DNA from: Collinsella sp.
GTDB lineage: Bacteria; Actinomycetota; Coriobacteriia; Coriobacteriales; Coriobacteriaceae
Length of the DNA: 64,000 bases
Direction: 5' to 3'
Assembly (NCBI GenBank): GCA_019414055.1
Contig: DXMV01000014.1
Span: 237,304-301,303 of the forward strand
Position numbers and translations under genes: made by a program. Within the stretch, counting starts at the first letter, position 1; the number at the start of each line of letters is the position of its first letter. A model generated the notes under the pieces. It worked only from the letters and a program-made list of their open reading frames with translations. It was not told the DNA's origin and did not search any database. Shown here piece by piece: positions 1-12,525 of the stretch.

Positions 1-2013
<2,013 letters not shown>

Positions 2014-2014
2014 G

Positions 2015-3454
2015 TTAGTTCTCCTCGGTCGCAGCGTTCTCGGACTCGGCAAAATTCCAGCCGGCAAGACGGTCCTTCGCGGTGTCGATGTCCAGGTAGT
2101 TCTCTTCGCCATCCATGAGTCGCGTAAAGGCGGTAAAGAGATAGTGGGCATCGGTGGGGCCGGGCGAGGCCTCGGGGTGGTACTGGACCGAGAAGCACGG
2201 GGCGTCGAGCAGCTGGATGCCCTCGGCGGTGCCGTCGTTGAGGTTCACGTGCGTCAGGCGAATGCGGCCGAAGCGCTCGTTCATCACGACCGGCGCGATG
2301 CCGCGGCGCACCCAGGCGCGCAGATCGCCATCGACCGCGTGCTCGGTCTCGCCGCCGGAAAGCTCCGGGATCAGTTCGCCCAGACTGGGGAACAGCAGGC
2401 CAAAGCCGTGATTTTGCGCGGTGATCTCCACGCGACGACTCACCAGGTTCATAACCGGCTGGTTACCGCCACGGTGACCGAATTTAAGCTTTTCCATTTG
2501 GGCGCCACACGCCAAGCTGATCATCTGGTGACCAAGGCAAATGCCAAAGACCGGCACCTTGCCGATCAGCTGCTGCACCTGCTCGTAGGTCTCCACCACG
2601 GCATCGGGGTCGCCGGGGCCGTTGGACAAAAAGACGCCGTCAGGATTCATGTCGAGCACCTGCTGGGCGGGCGTATCCCACGGCACGACAGTAAGGTCGC
2701 AGCCGGCACGGACGAGGCCCTCCAGGATGCCGCGCTTGACGCCGCAGTCGTAGGCGACCACGTTGTGGCGGGCAGGAGCGGCAGGGGCAAGCGCAAAGTC
2801 ATGCGTAGCGGGCAGGTCGGCAGCTGCAAACTCGTGAGGTGCGGGGCAGCTCACGGTCTTGACCAGATTCTCGCCCACCAGCGTCGGCGCTGCGGCCAGA
2901 CGCTCGGCAAGCTCGTCGACGTCAAAGATCTCGGTCGAGATAATGCCCATTTTGGAGCCGTTGTCGCGCAGGTGGCGCACCAGGGCACGGGTGTCGACGC
3001 CCTCGATAGCGACGATGCCGTGGGCACGCAGGTACTCCGGCACGCTGACGGCCGAGCGCCAGTTGGAAGGCGTGGCGCACATGTCGCGGACAATCATGCC
3101 GCGCATGGCGGGAGCGCTCGCGGGGCGGGCGGTATCACCGGGGAAGGCCGACTGGATGTCGGTCTCGTCGATGCCGTAGTTGCCGATCTGCGGATAGGTC
3201 ATGGTTACAATTTGGCCGGCATAGCTCGGGTCGGTCATGACCTCAAAATAGCCCTCGAGCGAGGTGTTGAAGCAGACCTCGCCGGTCGCGGTGCCCTCGG
3301 CACCGCATGCACGGCCATAAAAAATGGTCCCATCCTCAAGGTACAGGATGCAGGGACCGCAGGTGCCCTTGCTGGTTTTGGCCAGCATGCGCTGGCAAAG
3401 CTCGCTGGGCGCGAAGGTGCGGGCGGCAGCGCCCGCAGCATGGTTGTTCGCCAT
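2015..3454 (-). CDS. carA: Carbamoyl-phosphate synthase small (glutaminase) subunit
   Basis: CarA hydrolyses glutamine and supplies ammonia to CarB. It has the N-terminal CPSase small domain ([33 protein letters not shown]) and a class I glutamine amidotransferase domain with the nucleophile motif GICLGHQM and a C-terminal YHPEASPGP. The start is the ATG at 3454 (MANNHAAG), preceded by GGAAGGAG; an in-frame ATG 21 nt upstream lies within the leader hairpin. At 479 residues it is about 100 longer than E. coli CarA. Part of this is an insert of about 40 residues after NHGFG in the amidotransferase domain, and part is a 20-residue acidic C-terminal tail. It heads the carA-carB operon and carries a PyrR-like hairpin just before its ribosome-binding site. 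Confidence 0.97.
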   Translation of the reverse strand: MANNHAAGAAARTFAPSELCQRMLAKTSKGTCGPCILYLEDGTIFYGRACGAEGTATGEVCFNTSLEGYFEVMTDPSYAGQIVTMTYPQIGNYGIDETDIQSAFPGDTARPASAPAMRGMIVRDMCATPSNWRSAVSVPEYLRAHGIVAIEGVDTRALVRHLRDNGSKMGIISTEIFDVDELAERLAAAPTLVGENLVKTVSCPAPHEFAAADLPATHDFALAPAAPARHNVVAYDCGVKRGILEGLVRAGCDLTVVPWDTPAQQVLDMNPDGVFLSNGPGDPDAVVETYEQVQQLIGKVPVFGICLGHQMISLACGAQMEKLKFGHRGGNQPVMNLVSRRVEITAQNHGFGLLFPSLGELIPELSGGETEHAVDGDLRAWVRRGIAPVVMNERFGRIRLTHVNLNDGTAEGIQLLDAPCFSVQYHPEASPGPTDAHYLFTAFTRLMDGEENYLDIDTAKDRLAGWNFAESENAATEEN

Positions 3455-3465
3455 AATTCTCCTTC

Positions 3466-3483
3466 CCGGTCTCACAGGACCGG
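3466..3483 (-). promoter_or_regulatory. PyrR-type RNA hairpin in the carA leader
   Basis: On the minus strand the leader reads CCGGTC-CTGTGA-GACCGG: a perfect 6-bp stem closed by the hexaloop CUGUGA. PyrR sites have a terminal CNGNGA hexaloop and the core UCCNGNGAG, and this one reads UCCUGUGAG. It ends 1 nt before the GGAAGGAG Shine-Dalgarno of carA. This placement suggests repression of translation initiation by UMP-loaded PyrR, as described for mycobacterial pyr leaders, rather than attenuation. No pyrR gene lies in this window, so the regulator is inferred. Confidence 0.7.
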
Positions 3484-3591
3484 CTTAAAGGTTGGTAGTT
3501 AGGCCTCGCGGTATTGTAACCGCAAGTATGCTCCATGGCGTTAATTTCATCGAAATGTTTACGAAATGATAATTATGACTTTCTATGCATA

Positions 3592-3623
3592 ATGATTTTT
3601 CTGGGACGGGGATTAAAAATCAT
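3592..3623. repeat. REP-like hairpin with GGGACGGGG loop
   Basis: ATGATTTTT and AAAAATCAT (9-bp perfect arms) enclose the loop CTGGGACGGGGATT. The loop motif GGGACGGGG recurs in the hairpin at 19963-20001, and a related GGGGACAGG is in the hairpin at 16423-16457. The right arm overlaps the terminator that follows, so some of the symmetry is shared with that terminator's U-tract. Confidence 0.45.
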
Positions 3624-3655
3624 CCCGCGCGGGCACTTGGCTCACGCGGGATGAT
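3619..3655 (-). terminator. Rho-independent terminator of the ABC exporter operon
   Basis: Arms ATCATCCCGCG and CGCGGGATGAT pair around a 15-nt loop. On the minus strand the hairpin runs directly into TTTTTAA, just after the stop of the membrane-protein gene at 3662. Confidence 0.75.
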
Positions 3656-3661
3656 GGTGTC

Positions 3662-4621
3662 TTATTTATCCTGCTCCAGCAGATCGGACGGTGTGCGATC
3701 TGGCTTACCGCCGCGGAAGATCTCGCGACCGTGCAGGCGATGTTCCAAGTCGCGCTCGGCCTTTTCCTCCGTGATCTTGGTCTGGCTTACCGCCGGGTCC
3801 TCAATCAGTGACGACACCGAGTTCACCTGCTTTTGGATGCGCTCGGCAATCGTGTCGTCCATGCTCACGATACGCATCTTCCAGTCGATGCTCGTGGCAT
3901 TTGACGAGCTCTTGGTCCACACAAACGTCAAAATGGCGCTCTGATGACCCCTCGCGGGGAACATGCCAAAGAAGGAATCATGCTGGATATTGCTGTCCTC
4001 ATCGATATAGGCGTGCACGTTGTACACCACGCGGTCGATCTTATCGTTGAGCAGCGCGTTGGTCGCAAGTGCCGCGGCCTGGATCTGCCCGTTGGACAGC
4101 AGCTCAAGCTCGTTGGCAGACGATGTGTCCAACACCGTTACCTCGACCGTGCCCGTACGTTCATCGGCTTCATCGACGGTAAAGTCGAGCGGGAACTGCG
4201 TAAAGCCGTTGCCCCACTCGAGTCCACCCTTGAGTGCTGTAGAAACGGTATCGACCGAAACGCTCTCGGACAGGTTGGCAGTGTTCAAGCGGCGCATCAC
4301 GCCGTAGCCGATCTGCATGCCCACGATCAGCACCAGGATGCCGATGACCACAGCCATGGCGGTCTTCGTAATGGTATGGCTCACCTGCGAGCCCGAAGGG
4401 TCGTCCTCGGACAGCGGGTCAATCTGCTTTGTCTGGCTTGCGCGATCTTCGCTGCGAAGCTGCGCCAGCGCCGCCTTGTCTCCGCGCTTGGCAGCAGCCT
4501 CTTTTTCGCGCATGCGCTCGGTGCGCTTTTTGGCAAGCGTCGGATCCAAAACGCCGGATGCGTCGATCTCGGAGAATAACTCCGTCACTTCTTCCGGAGT
4601 CAAAGGGTTCTTCTCAGCCAT
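3662..4621 (-). CDS. Uncharacterised single-pass membrane protein
   Basis: This 319-residue protein is not recognised as a named family. Residues 1-85 are a charged cytoplasmic region rich in Glu, Lys and Ala. A single strong transmembrane helix follows at about 88-108 (AMAVVIGILVLIVGMQIGYG), and the remaining 200 residues are predicted to be extracytoplasmic, without cysteines or an obvious catalytic motif. The start ATG has AGGAAG upstream. It lies 19 nt after the ABC exporter stop, so the two are probably co-transcribed, and it may be an accessory of that exporter; that link is inference from position only. Confidence 0.75.
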   Translation of the reverse strand: MAEKNPLTPEEVTELFSEIDASGVLDPTLAKKRTERMREKEAAAKRGDKAALAQLRSEDRASQTKQIDPLSEDDPSGSQVSHTITKTAMAVVIGILVLIVGMQIGYGVMRRLNTANLSESVSVDTVSTALKGGLEWGNGFTQFPLDFTVDEADERTGTVEVTVLDTSSANELELLSNGQIQAAALATNALLNDKIDRVVYNVHAYIDEDSNIQHDSFFGMFPARGHQSAILTFVWTKSSSNATSIDWKMRIVSMDDTIAERIQKQVNSVSSLIEDPAVSQTKITEEKAERDLEHRLHGREIFRGGKPDRTPSDLLEQDK

Positions 4622-4640
4622 ATACTTCCTGTCATATCAA

Positions 4641-6413
4641 TCAGTCGAGCTCGTGCGCACGCGCACCTTCGAACTGCATTCGATAGTAACGGGCATAGGT
4701 GCCGCCACGGGCGAGAAGCTGCTCATGCGTACCACGTTCCACAACGCGACCATGCTCGACGGTCGCAATCTCGTCGGCATGTTTAATGGTCGAGAGACGG
4801 TGGGCGATGATGATCGTGGTGCGACCGCGCGCCAAGCGCTCGAGCGACTCCTGCACCGCCTCCTCGCTCTCGTTATCCAAGGCGCTCGTCGCCTCGTCCA
4901 GGATCAGGATCTTGGGGTTCTTGAGAAACACACGCGCAATGGCTACGCGCTGCTTCTGGCCACCCGAAAGACGGCTGCCGCGCTCGCCCACGACCGTGTC
5001 GTAGCCCTGCGGCAGCGACTCGATGAAGGCATCGATATTGGCACGGCGGGCGGCCTCGGCGACCTCTTCTGCCGTGGCGCCCGGCTTGCCGTAGGCGATG
5101 TTCTCGCCAATCGTACCGTCAAACAGGTAGACATCCTGCTGCACCAGGCCAATGGCGCGGCGCAGACTCTGTTGCGTCACGTCGCGCACGTCCTGGCCGT
5201 CGATGCTGATGGATCCAGCAGCCACGTCATAAAAGCGCGGCAGCAGCGAACACGTTGTGGACTTGCCGCCGCCCGAGGGGCCAACCAGCGCAATGGTCTG
5301 GCCGGGCTTGATGGACAGATCCATATGGTCGATAACAGGGCGCCCGTCGGCGCCGCCCTCGCCCAATTCAACATCCTCGTAGCTAAAGCACACGTCGCGA
5401 TATTCAACCGCGCCAGCCGTCACCTGCAGATCCGCGGCATCCGGCTTGTCCTGGATATCCGGGGCGGTCGAAAGCACCTCGTCCATGCGTTTAAAGCCGG
5501 CGATGGCCTTCTGATACGTCTCAGCCGAGTTCACAAGCGTCTCGAGCGGAGTGCAGAACAGCGAAATGTAGAGCGCGAAGGTCGCCATATCGACCGCCTG
5601 CAGCTGTCCCTGGGCCACCAGCCAACCACCCAGCAGCACCACAATCACGTACAGCACGCCCGAGAGCAGACCATACGTCGCAGTGTAGACGCCCATGGCG
5701 TGATACATATTCTCCTTGGACGAAAGATAGCGGTCGTTGGAGGCGCGGAACTTGGAGCGCTCAGCTTCCTCGTTCGCAAAACTCTTTACCACGCGCATGC
5801 CTGCCAGCGAATCCTGCAGCTGAGCATTAATGCCGCTGATCTTTTTGCGGTTGTCGCTGAAGACCTCGCGCATGCGCATGTTCTGCCAAAACATGATGAC
5901 CGCAAACGCCGCCGTCACCACGGCCATGGCAAGCGCCAGCACCGGGGCAATAGCAAAGAGAATCACGAACGAGCCGACGATCTCGATGCCGCAGATGATA
6001 ATCCACTCGGGCACGTGGTGTGCCGCCTCGCAGATATCGAACAGGTCGTTGACCACGCGGCTCATCATGTCACCCGAGCTGTTGCGATCGAAGTACGCAA
6101 AGCTAAAGCGCTCATACTGATCGAACAGGTCCTCGCGCATCTTGGACTCCATGCGCGCGCCCATCACGTGGCCCCAGTAACTCACAAAGTAGCGACAGGC
6201 GCAACGGATGGCATACATCAGTACCAGGCCAACCGCGATCATACCGAGCGCCTGCATAATAGCAGCCTGACCCTGGGTAAAGAGCCCACCGGTCAGATTG
6301 CGCAGAATGATAGGAAACGCCAAGTCAATGGCGGCAAGCACCAGGGCACAAACAGTATCGGCAACAAAAAGCCCCATCTGGGGCTTGTAATACGAAAGAA
6401 ACCTCTTCAGCAT
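4641..6413 (-). CDS. ABC-type exporter, fused membrane and ATPase domains
   Basis: A type I half-exporter of 590 residues. Six transmembrane helices occupy about residues 12-300. The nucleotide-binding domain has Walker A GPSGGGKST (378-386), the signature LSGGQKQRVAIAR, Walker B ILILDEATSALDNESE and the switch histidine in IIAHRLSTIKHAD. Such half-transporters work as homo- or heterodimers and export lipids, peptides or drugs; the substrate cannot be told. GAGGA precedes the ATG at 6413. The gene is followed within 19 nt by a membrane protein gene, and there is no second half-transporter nearby, which favours a homodimer. Confidence 0.92.
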   Translation of the reverse strand: MLKRFLSYYKPQMGLFVADTVCALVLAAIDLAFPIILRNLTGGLFTQGQAAIMQALGMIAVGLVLMYAIRCACRYFVSYWGHVMGARMESKMREDLFDQYERFSFAYFDRNSSGDMMSRVVNDLFDICEAAHHVPEWIIICGIEIVGSFVILFAIAPVLALAMAVVTAAFAVIMFWQNMRMREVFSDNRKKISGINAQLQDSLAGMRVVKSFANEEAERSKFRASNDRYLSSKENMYHAMGVYTATYGLLSGVLYVIVVLLGGWLVAQGQLQAVDMATFALYISLFCTPLETLVNSAETYQKAIAGFKRMDEVLSTAPDIQDKPDAADLQVTAGAVEYRDVCFSYEDVELGEGGADGRPVIDHMDLSIKPGQTIALVGPSGGGKSTTCSLLPRFYDVAAGSISIDGQDVRDVTQQSLRRAIGLVQQDVYLFDGTIGENIAYGKPGATAEEVAEAARRANIDAFIESLPQGYDTVVGERGSRLSGGQKQRVAIARVFLKNPKILILDEATSALDNESEEAVQESLERLARGRTTIIIAHRLSTIKHADEIATVEHGRVVERGTHEQLLARGGTYARYYRMQFEGARAHELD

Positions 6414-6444
6414 GTGATCCTCAAAGAAATATCAGCAACGTAAG

Positions 6445-6483
6445 GCCCTGGGACAAAGCAATCAGCAATACTTGTCCCAGGGC
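6445..6483 (-). terminator. Long hairpin after the NUDIX gene, probable terminator
   Basis: GCCCTGGGACAA and TTGTCCCAGGGC are perfect 12-bp arms around a 15-nt loop, just past the NUDIX stop. There is no clear U-tract, so termination is likely but not certain. The arm contains GGGACA, close to the loop motif of the REP-like hairpins in this window. Confidence 0.5.
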
Positions 6484-6495
6484 TACCCCCACTCG

Positions 6496-7191
6496 TTAAA
6501 GCTCCGCGCCCCCAAGGCGGTGCGCGATGCTATCGCAGGCCAAGGCGCCCACGACGGTCTTGGCATCTTCGATCTTGCCGTCGAGCACGGCGTCGATCAG
6601 CTCGTGCAGCGGCACGAGGTCCACGTTGACGAACTCGTCATCATCGGGGTTGGGTGCATCGAACTCGAGCTTGGTGGCCAGGTAGATATGAATGATCTCG
6701 TCGCAGAAGCCGCAGGTCGTGACAATCGACGTCAAAAAGCGAATGCGGCCGGCCCTAAAGCCCGTCTCCTCGTGCAGCTCACGCTTGGCGCAATCGAGCG
6801 GATCCTCGCCCGGATCGAGCTTGCCGGCGGGAATCTCGACCGTCACGCGGTCGATGGCGGTGCGGTACTGACGCACCAGCACAATCTTGCCGCTCTCGGT
6901 AAGCGCCACAACGGCCGCCGCGCCAGGATGTCGAATCACATCGCGGGCGCTGCGGTGACCGTTGGGCAGCTCAACCTCAAGACGGTGGACGTCGAGGATC
7001 TTGCCTTTCCAGGCGCACTCCTCCGAAAGAATCTTCTCGTGTAGCTCGGCATCGTGCGGGTCGTCATCGCCCAGCACCAGCATCGGCTCGTCGACAACCT
7101 CGCCACCCGGCTCGCCCTCGGCGTGTCCGTACGCGCGGCCATCTTCCTCGACGATCTGCGCGTCCACGAGCTCTTCGTTCTTCTCGTCCAT
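6496..7191 (-). CDS. NUDIX hydrolase, ADP-ribose pyrophosphatase type
   Basis: The Nudix box is complete: GKLDPGE at about residues 123-129, then REL-HEETGF, matching GX5EX7REUXEEXGU. The sequence EIPAGKLDPGEDP and the upstream VRQYR match the ADP-ribose pyrophosphatase subgroup, which splits ADP-ribose or similar nucleoside diphosphate sugars. An acidic N-terminal extension of about 60 residues precedes the catalytic domain. GAGAGGA lies 9 nt before the ATG at 7191, whereas it abuts the earlier in-frame ATG at 7200, so 7191 is the better start (231 residues). It lies 21 nt after purD and is probably co-transcribed with it. Confidence 0.9.
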   Translation of the reverse strand: MDEKNEELVDAQIVEEDGRAYGHAEGEPGGEVVDEPMLVLGDDDPHDAELHEKILSEECAWKGKILDVHRLEVELPNGHRSARDVIRHPGAAAVVALTESGKIVLVRQYRTAIDRVTVEIPAGKLDPGEDPLDCAKRELHEETGFRAGRIRFLTSIVTTCGFCDEIIHIYLATKLEFDAPNPDDDEFVNVDLVPLHELIDAVLDGKIEDAKTVVGALACDSIAHRLGGAEL

Positions 7192-7212
7192 CCGTCTCAT
7201 TCCTCTCGGACT

Positions 7213-8517
7213 TTAGGCATCCCAGGCGTCGCGGCCACGCAGTGCGCGCAGACCGATGTCGTGACGCAGGGTCTTGCCCTCAAAATCAATCTTCTCGCAG
7301 GCATCGTAAGCAAGGTTGCGAGCGTTCTCAAACGTGTCGCCCAGCGCGGTCACGGCAAGCACACGGCCACCGTTGGTCACGAGATGACCGTCCACCACGG
7401 CGGTGCCGGCATGGTACACGGTCACGTTCTCCATGGCCTCGGCGTCGGCGATGCCGGTGATGACTTTGCCCTTCTCATAGCTGCCGGGGTAGCCCGCGCT
7501 CGTCAGGACAACGGCCACAGCCCACTCGTCACGCCAATCGAGCTCAATCTGATCAAGCTCGCAGTTGGCGCAGGCGAGCATAACCTCGACCAGGTCGTTC
7601 TTGAGGCGCGGCAGCACGACCTGCGTCTCGGGGTCGCCAAAGCGGGCATTGAACTCCAGCACCTTGGGGCCGGCGGGGGTGAGCATAAAGCCACCGTACA
7701 GGCAGCCGCGGTAGTCGATGCCCTCGGCAGCAAGCTCGGCCACGGTCTGCTCCATGACCGCCACCATGGTGGCGTGCTCCTCGTCGGTCACGATGGGCAC
7801 CGGGCTGTAAACGCCCATGCCGCCGGTGTTGGGGCCAAGGTCGCCCTCGAGCGCGCGCTTGTGGTCCTGCGAGGTGGCCATGGGGCGCACGGTCTTGCCG
7901 TCGGTAAAGGCCAGCAGCGAACACTCGGGGCCAACCAGCATCTCCTCAATGACAACGGTGTTGCCGGCATCACCAAAGGTACCGCCAAAGCACTCGCGCA
8001 CGGCCTCTTCGGCCTGCTCGAGCTCAGTCGCCACGATAACGCCCTTGCCTGCGGCCAGGCCGTCAGCCTTCACGACCAGCGGGGCACCCTGCTCACGCAC
8101 ATAGGCGAGAGCCGAAGCCTCGTCAGTAAACGAGCCATAGGCGGCCGTCGGAATGCCGGCACGCTCCATGAGCTGCTTGGAGAATAGCTTGGAGCCCTCC
8201 ATCTGGGCACCCTCGGCACCCGGGCCAAAGCAGGGAATGCCCGCCGCGCGCACGGCATCGGCTACGCCCGCCACGAGCGGAGCCTCGGGGCCAATCACCA
8301 CGAGTCCGCATCCGTGGCTCTGGGCAAACGCCGCCACGGCCGCAGGATCGCAATCGTCGAGAACCACGTTCTCGCCGCAGCTCGCGGTGCCGCCGTTGCC
8401 CGGCGCAATGTAGAGCTTGCCGGCGCGCGGTGATGCTGCGAGCTTTGCTGCCAGAGCATGCTCGCGGCCGCCGCTGCCCAACAACAGGATGTCGATGGTT
8501 TGAGTGTCCGCCTTCAA
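7213..8517 (-). CDS. purD: Phosphoribosylamine-glycine ligase (GAR synthetase)
   Basis: PurD joins glycine to 5-phosphoribosylamine with ATP, the second step of purine synthesis. The N-terminal ILLLGSGGREHALA, the ATP-grasp segment PLVVKADGLAAGKGV and the motif FNARFGDPETQ are characteristic. The start is taken as the TTG at 8517, giving 434 residues (usual 420-430); GAGGAGG sits 5-6 nt upstream, while upstream in-frame codons would add an unrelated leader and run through a terminator. The NUDIX gene follows 21 nt after the stop and purA lies upstream on the same strand. Confidence 0.95.
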   Translation of the reverse strand: MKADTQTIDILLLGSGGREHALAAKLAASPRAGKLYIAPGNGGTASCGENVVLDDCDPAAVAAFAQSHGCGLVVIGPEAPLVAGVADAVRAAGIPCFGPGAEGAQMEGSKLFSKQLMERAGIPTAAYGSFTDEASALAYVREQGAPLVVKADGLAAGKGVIVATELEQAEEAVRECFGGTFGDAGNTVVIEEMLVGPECSLLAFTDGKTVRPMATSQDHKRALEGDLGPNTGGMGVYSPVPIVTDEEHATMVAVMEQTVAELAAEGIDYRGCLYGGFMLTPAGPKVLEFNARFGDPETQVVLPRLKNDLVEVMLACANCELDQIELDWRDEWAVAVVLTSAGYPGSYEKGKVITGIADAEAMENVTVYHAGTAVVDGHLVTNGGRVLAVTALGDTFENARNLAYDACEKIDFEGKTLRHDIGLRALRGRDAWDA

Positions 8518-8571
8518 GGGTGCCTCCTCTATGGATGAATGGCTCGCTCCGCGCGAGCCCTTTGCAAGCAA

Positions 8572-8613
8572 ATATACCCCTCGGCCGCCCGCTTGGGCTG
8601 CAAAGGGGTATAT
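8572..8613 (-). terminator. Hairpin between purA and purD
   Basis: ATATACCCCT and AGGGGTATAT (10 bp) enclose a GC-rich 22-nt loop just after the purA stop. A second small hairpin, GGCTCGC/GCGAGCC at 8541-8559, follows towards purD. The U-tract is weak, so this may be an attenuating structure in the purA-purD message rather than a full stop. Confidence 0.5.
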
Positions 8614-8635
8614 CGCAATAACCGAATAGTGCCGA

Positions 8636-9931
<1,296 letters not shown>

Positions 9932-10015
9932 TTACATTCATGGACTGTCTACGCGCCACGCTGGCGCGCAGAAGCACAAAACATTCCCAGTATACCCGTG
10001 CAACGGGCGCCTGTC

Positions 10016-11407
10016 CTACTCCTCGGTATGCGCCCCATCAAGCTCATAGAACTTGGTGGATGCCGGCAGGAACATCAGGTCGACGTCACCGATCGGGCCC
10101 GAACGGTTCTTGGCCACGACGATACGCGTAACGCCCTCGTCGGGTCGATCGTCACGCGAGGCCTCGGCCTCATCGGCGGAGCGGTCCAGGAACATAACGA
10201 TGTCGGCGTCCTGCTCGATGGAGCCCGATTCACGCAGGTCGGACAGCTGCGGGCGCTTGCCGGTACGGGATTCGACCTGACGCGACAGCTGTGACAGCGC
10301 GATCAACGGAATCTTGAGCTCCTTGGCCATAATCTTCAGACCACGCGACATCTCGGAGACCTCGACGGTACGGCTCTCGGAGCGACGTCCCGGCGGAGGA
10401 CTCACCAGCTGTAGGTAGTCCAGAATGATGATGGCCTTCTCCTTGTTGTGGAGCATGCGGCGGCTCTTGGCGCGGATCTCGGTCACCGTGGTGCCGGGCG
10501 TATCGTCAATCAGGATGTCGAGCTTAGACAAGGTCTGCGTGGCCTCGTTGATATTTGCCCACTGCTCGGGGCTAATGCGGCCCGTACGGAAGTCGCTGAT
10601 CGAGATCATGGCGTAGGCGCAAATCAGGCGCTGGGCAATTTCCTTGCCCGACATCTCTAGCGAAAAGAAGCCGACGGTATAGCCCGCAGCGGCGGCATTC
10701 AGCGCCAGGTTCAGAGCGAATGACGTCTTACCCACGGCAGGGCGGGCGCCGATAATGATGAGCTGACCCTCGCGGAAACCCATAAGCATGCGGTCGAGCG
10801 ACGGGAAGCCGGTGGGCACGCCCGCGGCCTGTCCACCGGCCTTACACACTTCCTCGGCCTCGTTATAGGCCTCGACCATAAACTCGGTCAGTGTCTTATA
10901 GCTCGACTTGACCTCGCGCGCCGTGACCTTGAGCAGCTTGCTCTCGGCCAACTCCACGACCTCTTTGGTGTCGGTAGGGGCGTTATAGGCCAGCGCGTTG
11001 ATCTCGTTGGTGGCACCGATCAGCTCGCGCAGCATCGAGTCGCGGCGAACGATGGCGGCATGGTGCTGCCAGTTCACAAGTGACAGGGTCTGACCCATCA
11101 GCTCCAAAATGTAGGCCTCGCCGCCCACGGCATCAAGCTTGTTGATGCTGCGCAGGTAATCGATCAGCGAGATAGAGTCGATGGGAATGCGGCTGTTGTA
11201 CATATCGACCATCGCGGTGTAGATGGTCTTATGAATGGGCCGGTAGAAGTCATCGGGCTGCAGCTCGACCTGGGCCTCCTCGACCACCTCGGGCGATAGC
11301 AGCATGGCGGCCAGTACATTGGCCTCTGCATCTTGGTTTTGAGGGAGACCCAACTTGGAGCCACGGTCCTCGACCGTCAGCCCCGTCTCCCTTTCGTCAT
11401 ATGCCAT
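10016..11407 (-). CDS. dnaB: Replicative DNA helicase
   Basis: DnaB is the hexameric 5'-3' helicase that opens the replication fork. The N-terminal helical domain (LPQNQDAEANVLAAMLLSPE), Walker A GARPAVGKTS, the Walker B region AIIILDYLQLV and the arginine-finger region GSIEQDADIVMFLDR are present. No intein or insertion is seen. Three in-frame ATGs cluster at 11419, 11413 and 11407; the last has GAGG at a proper 6-nt distance and gives 463 residues. A terminator separates it from rplI. A dedicated loader is not evident, but the DUF721/DciA-like gene near recF could play that part. Confidence 0.97.
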   Translation of the reverse strand: MAYDERETGLTVEDRGSKLGLPQNQDAEANVLAAMLLSPEVVEEAQVELQPDDFYRPIHKTIYTAMVDMYNSRIPIDSISLIDYLRSINKLDAVGGEAYILELMGQTLSLVNWQHHAAIVRRDSMLRELIGATNEINALAYNAPTDTKEVVELAESKLLKVTAREVKSSYKTLTEFMVEAYNEAEEVCKAGGQAAGVPTGFPSLDRMLMGFREGQLIIIGARPAVGKTSFALNLALNAAAAGYTVGFFSLEMSGKEIAQRLICAYAMISISDFRTGRISPEQWANINEATQTLSKLDILIDDTPGTTVTEIRAKSRRMLHNKEKAIIILDYLQLVSPPPGRRSESRTVEVSEMSRGLKIMAKELKIPLIALSQLSRQVESRTGKRPQLSDLRESGSIEQDADIVMFLDRSADEAEASRDDRPDEGVTRIVVAKNRSGPIGDVDLMFLPASTKFYELDGAHTEE

Positions 11408-11569
11408 GAGCATCCTCATTCATATCGCTTGCGAGCATCCATAGTATCAGCCACGGTCCCAAAACGGACCGCGCGCCGGCAATCATCACCGAACCAAACG
11501 GATGAACGGTCCCGCAATTGGGACTTCACCATAACGCCTGCCATAGCGCTCGCTGAGCGTAGAAAACAA

Positions 11570-11599
11570 AAGGGCGCCCTGGTTTCCCAGAGCGCCCTT
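11570..11599 (-). terminator. Terminator of the rpsF-ssb-rpsR-rplI operon
   Basis: AAGGGCGCTCTGG-GAAA-CCAGGGCGCCCTT on the minus strand, with a GNRA-type loop and followed by TTGTTTT. It lies 33 nt after the rplI stop. Confidence 0.85.
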
Positions 11600-11631
11600 C
11601 TTAGAACAAGGTTGTTGCGTTGCAGCAAATG

Positions 11632-12171
11632 CTACTCGGCAGCAGCCTCAGTCTCGACCTCGGCGGTCTCGGCCTCGGCGACCTCAGCGGTCTCCTCAGC
11701 CTCAGCCTCGGCAGCGAGCTCCTCGGCGGTAACGCCAACGAGAACGACAACCTCGGCCTTGATCTCGCGGTACAGCGAGATGGCAACGGTGTGGGCACCG
11801 GCAACCTTGATGGGCTTACCGAGCTCGACGCGCTTGCGGTCGATGTCCATACCGAGCTGAGCCTTGATGGCGTCGGCGATCATAGCGGCGGTAACGGAGC
11901 CAAAGAGGATGCCCTCGTCGCCGACCTTGACGTCAACGGTGACCGTCTTGCCCTCGAAGGCAGCCTTGGTCTCGTTGGCGGTAGCCAGGCGGACGGCCTC
12001 GCGCTTGGCGATGTTGTTGCGACGCTCGTCAAGCTGCTTGAGGTTGCCCTTGGTGGCGGCAACAGCGAGCTTCTTGGGGAACAGGAAGTTCTCAGCGTAA
12101 CCCTGAGCGACCTCTACGACGTCACCCTCGCCGCCCTTGCCCTTGATCTCATCGAGAAGAATAACCTTCAT
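11632..12171 (-). CDS. rplI: 50S ribosomal protein L9 with acidic C-terminal tail
   Basis: L9 binds 23S rRNA near the L1 stalk base. The N-domain MKVILLDEIKGKGGEGDVVEVAQGYA is the family signature, followed by the long connecting helix and the C-domain. At 179 residues it exceeds the usual 148-150: residues from about 148 on are an Ala/Glu/Val-rich acidic tail (repeats of AEAEETAEVAEAE), unusual for a ribosomal protein and probably disordered. It is the last gene of the rpsF-ssb-rpsR-rplI operon, with GAAGGGAG upstream of the ATG. Confidence 0.97.
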   Translation of the reverse strand: MKVILLDEIKGKGGEGDVVEVAQGYAENFLFPKKLAVAATKGNLKQLDERRNNIAKREAVRLATANETKAAFEGKTVTVDVKVGDEGILFGSVTAAMIADAIKAQLGMDIDRKRVELGKPIKVAGAHTVAISLYREIKAEVVVLVGVTAEELAAEAEAEETAEVAEAETAEVETEAAAE

Positions 12172-12186
12172 GATGCGTCTCCCTTC

Positions 12187-12453
12187 TTAGCCGCGGTCGC
12201 GGTTGCCACGAGAGGAAACCACGGGGACGGTGTACGGCAGGAGAGCCATCTCGCGGGCGCGCTTGATGGCGTTGGCGATGTCATGCTGATGCTGCGTGCA
12301 AGCGCCAGTGACGCGACGGGGCTTGATTTTGCCGCGGTCGGTCATGTACTTACGGAGAAGCTGAGTGTCCTTATAGTCGATGAACTCAGTGTTCTCCTTG
12401 CAGAACTGGCAGTACTTACGACGCGGCTGACGTGCAGAAAAATCATTAGCCAT
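12187..12453 (-). CDS. rpsR: 30S ribosomal protein S18
   Basis: S18 pairs with S6 on the 30S platform. The start is the ATG at 12453 ([15 protein letters not shown]), giving 88 residues with AAAGG upstream; the longer in-frame reading adds 17 residues encoded by the intergenic region. The core [26 protein letters not shown] is intact. The cysteines in KYCQFCKEN and GACTQHQ suggest a zinc-binding, C+ type of S18. It lies between ssb and rplI in the same operon. Confidence 0.97.
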   Translation of the reverse strand: MANDFSARQPRRKYCQFCKENTEFIDYKDTQLLRKYMTDRGKIKPRRVTGACTQHQHDIANAIKRAREMALLPYTVPVVSSRGNRDRG

Positions 12454-12525
12454 GTCAAAATACCTTTCATTTGGCAACTTCGGCGAACCGAAGCCGCCTC
12501 TCACTCAAAAATAGGTGAACAACCC

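Noticed and set aside
4317..6443. Long plus-strand open frame opposite the ABC exporter
   Set aside because: Shadow of a GC-rich gene; the minus-strand frame has full ABC motifs.
8541..8559. Riboswitch before purD
   Set aside because: Only a small simple hairpin is seen, without the conserved three-way junction of purine riboswitches.
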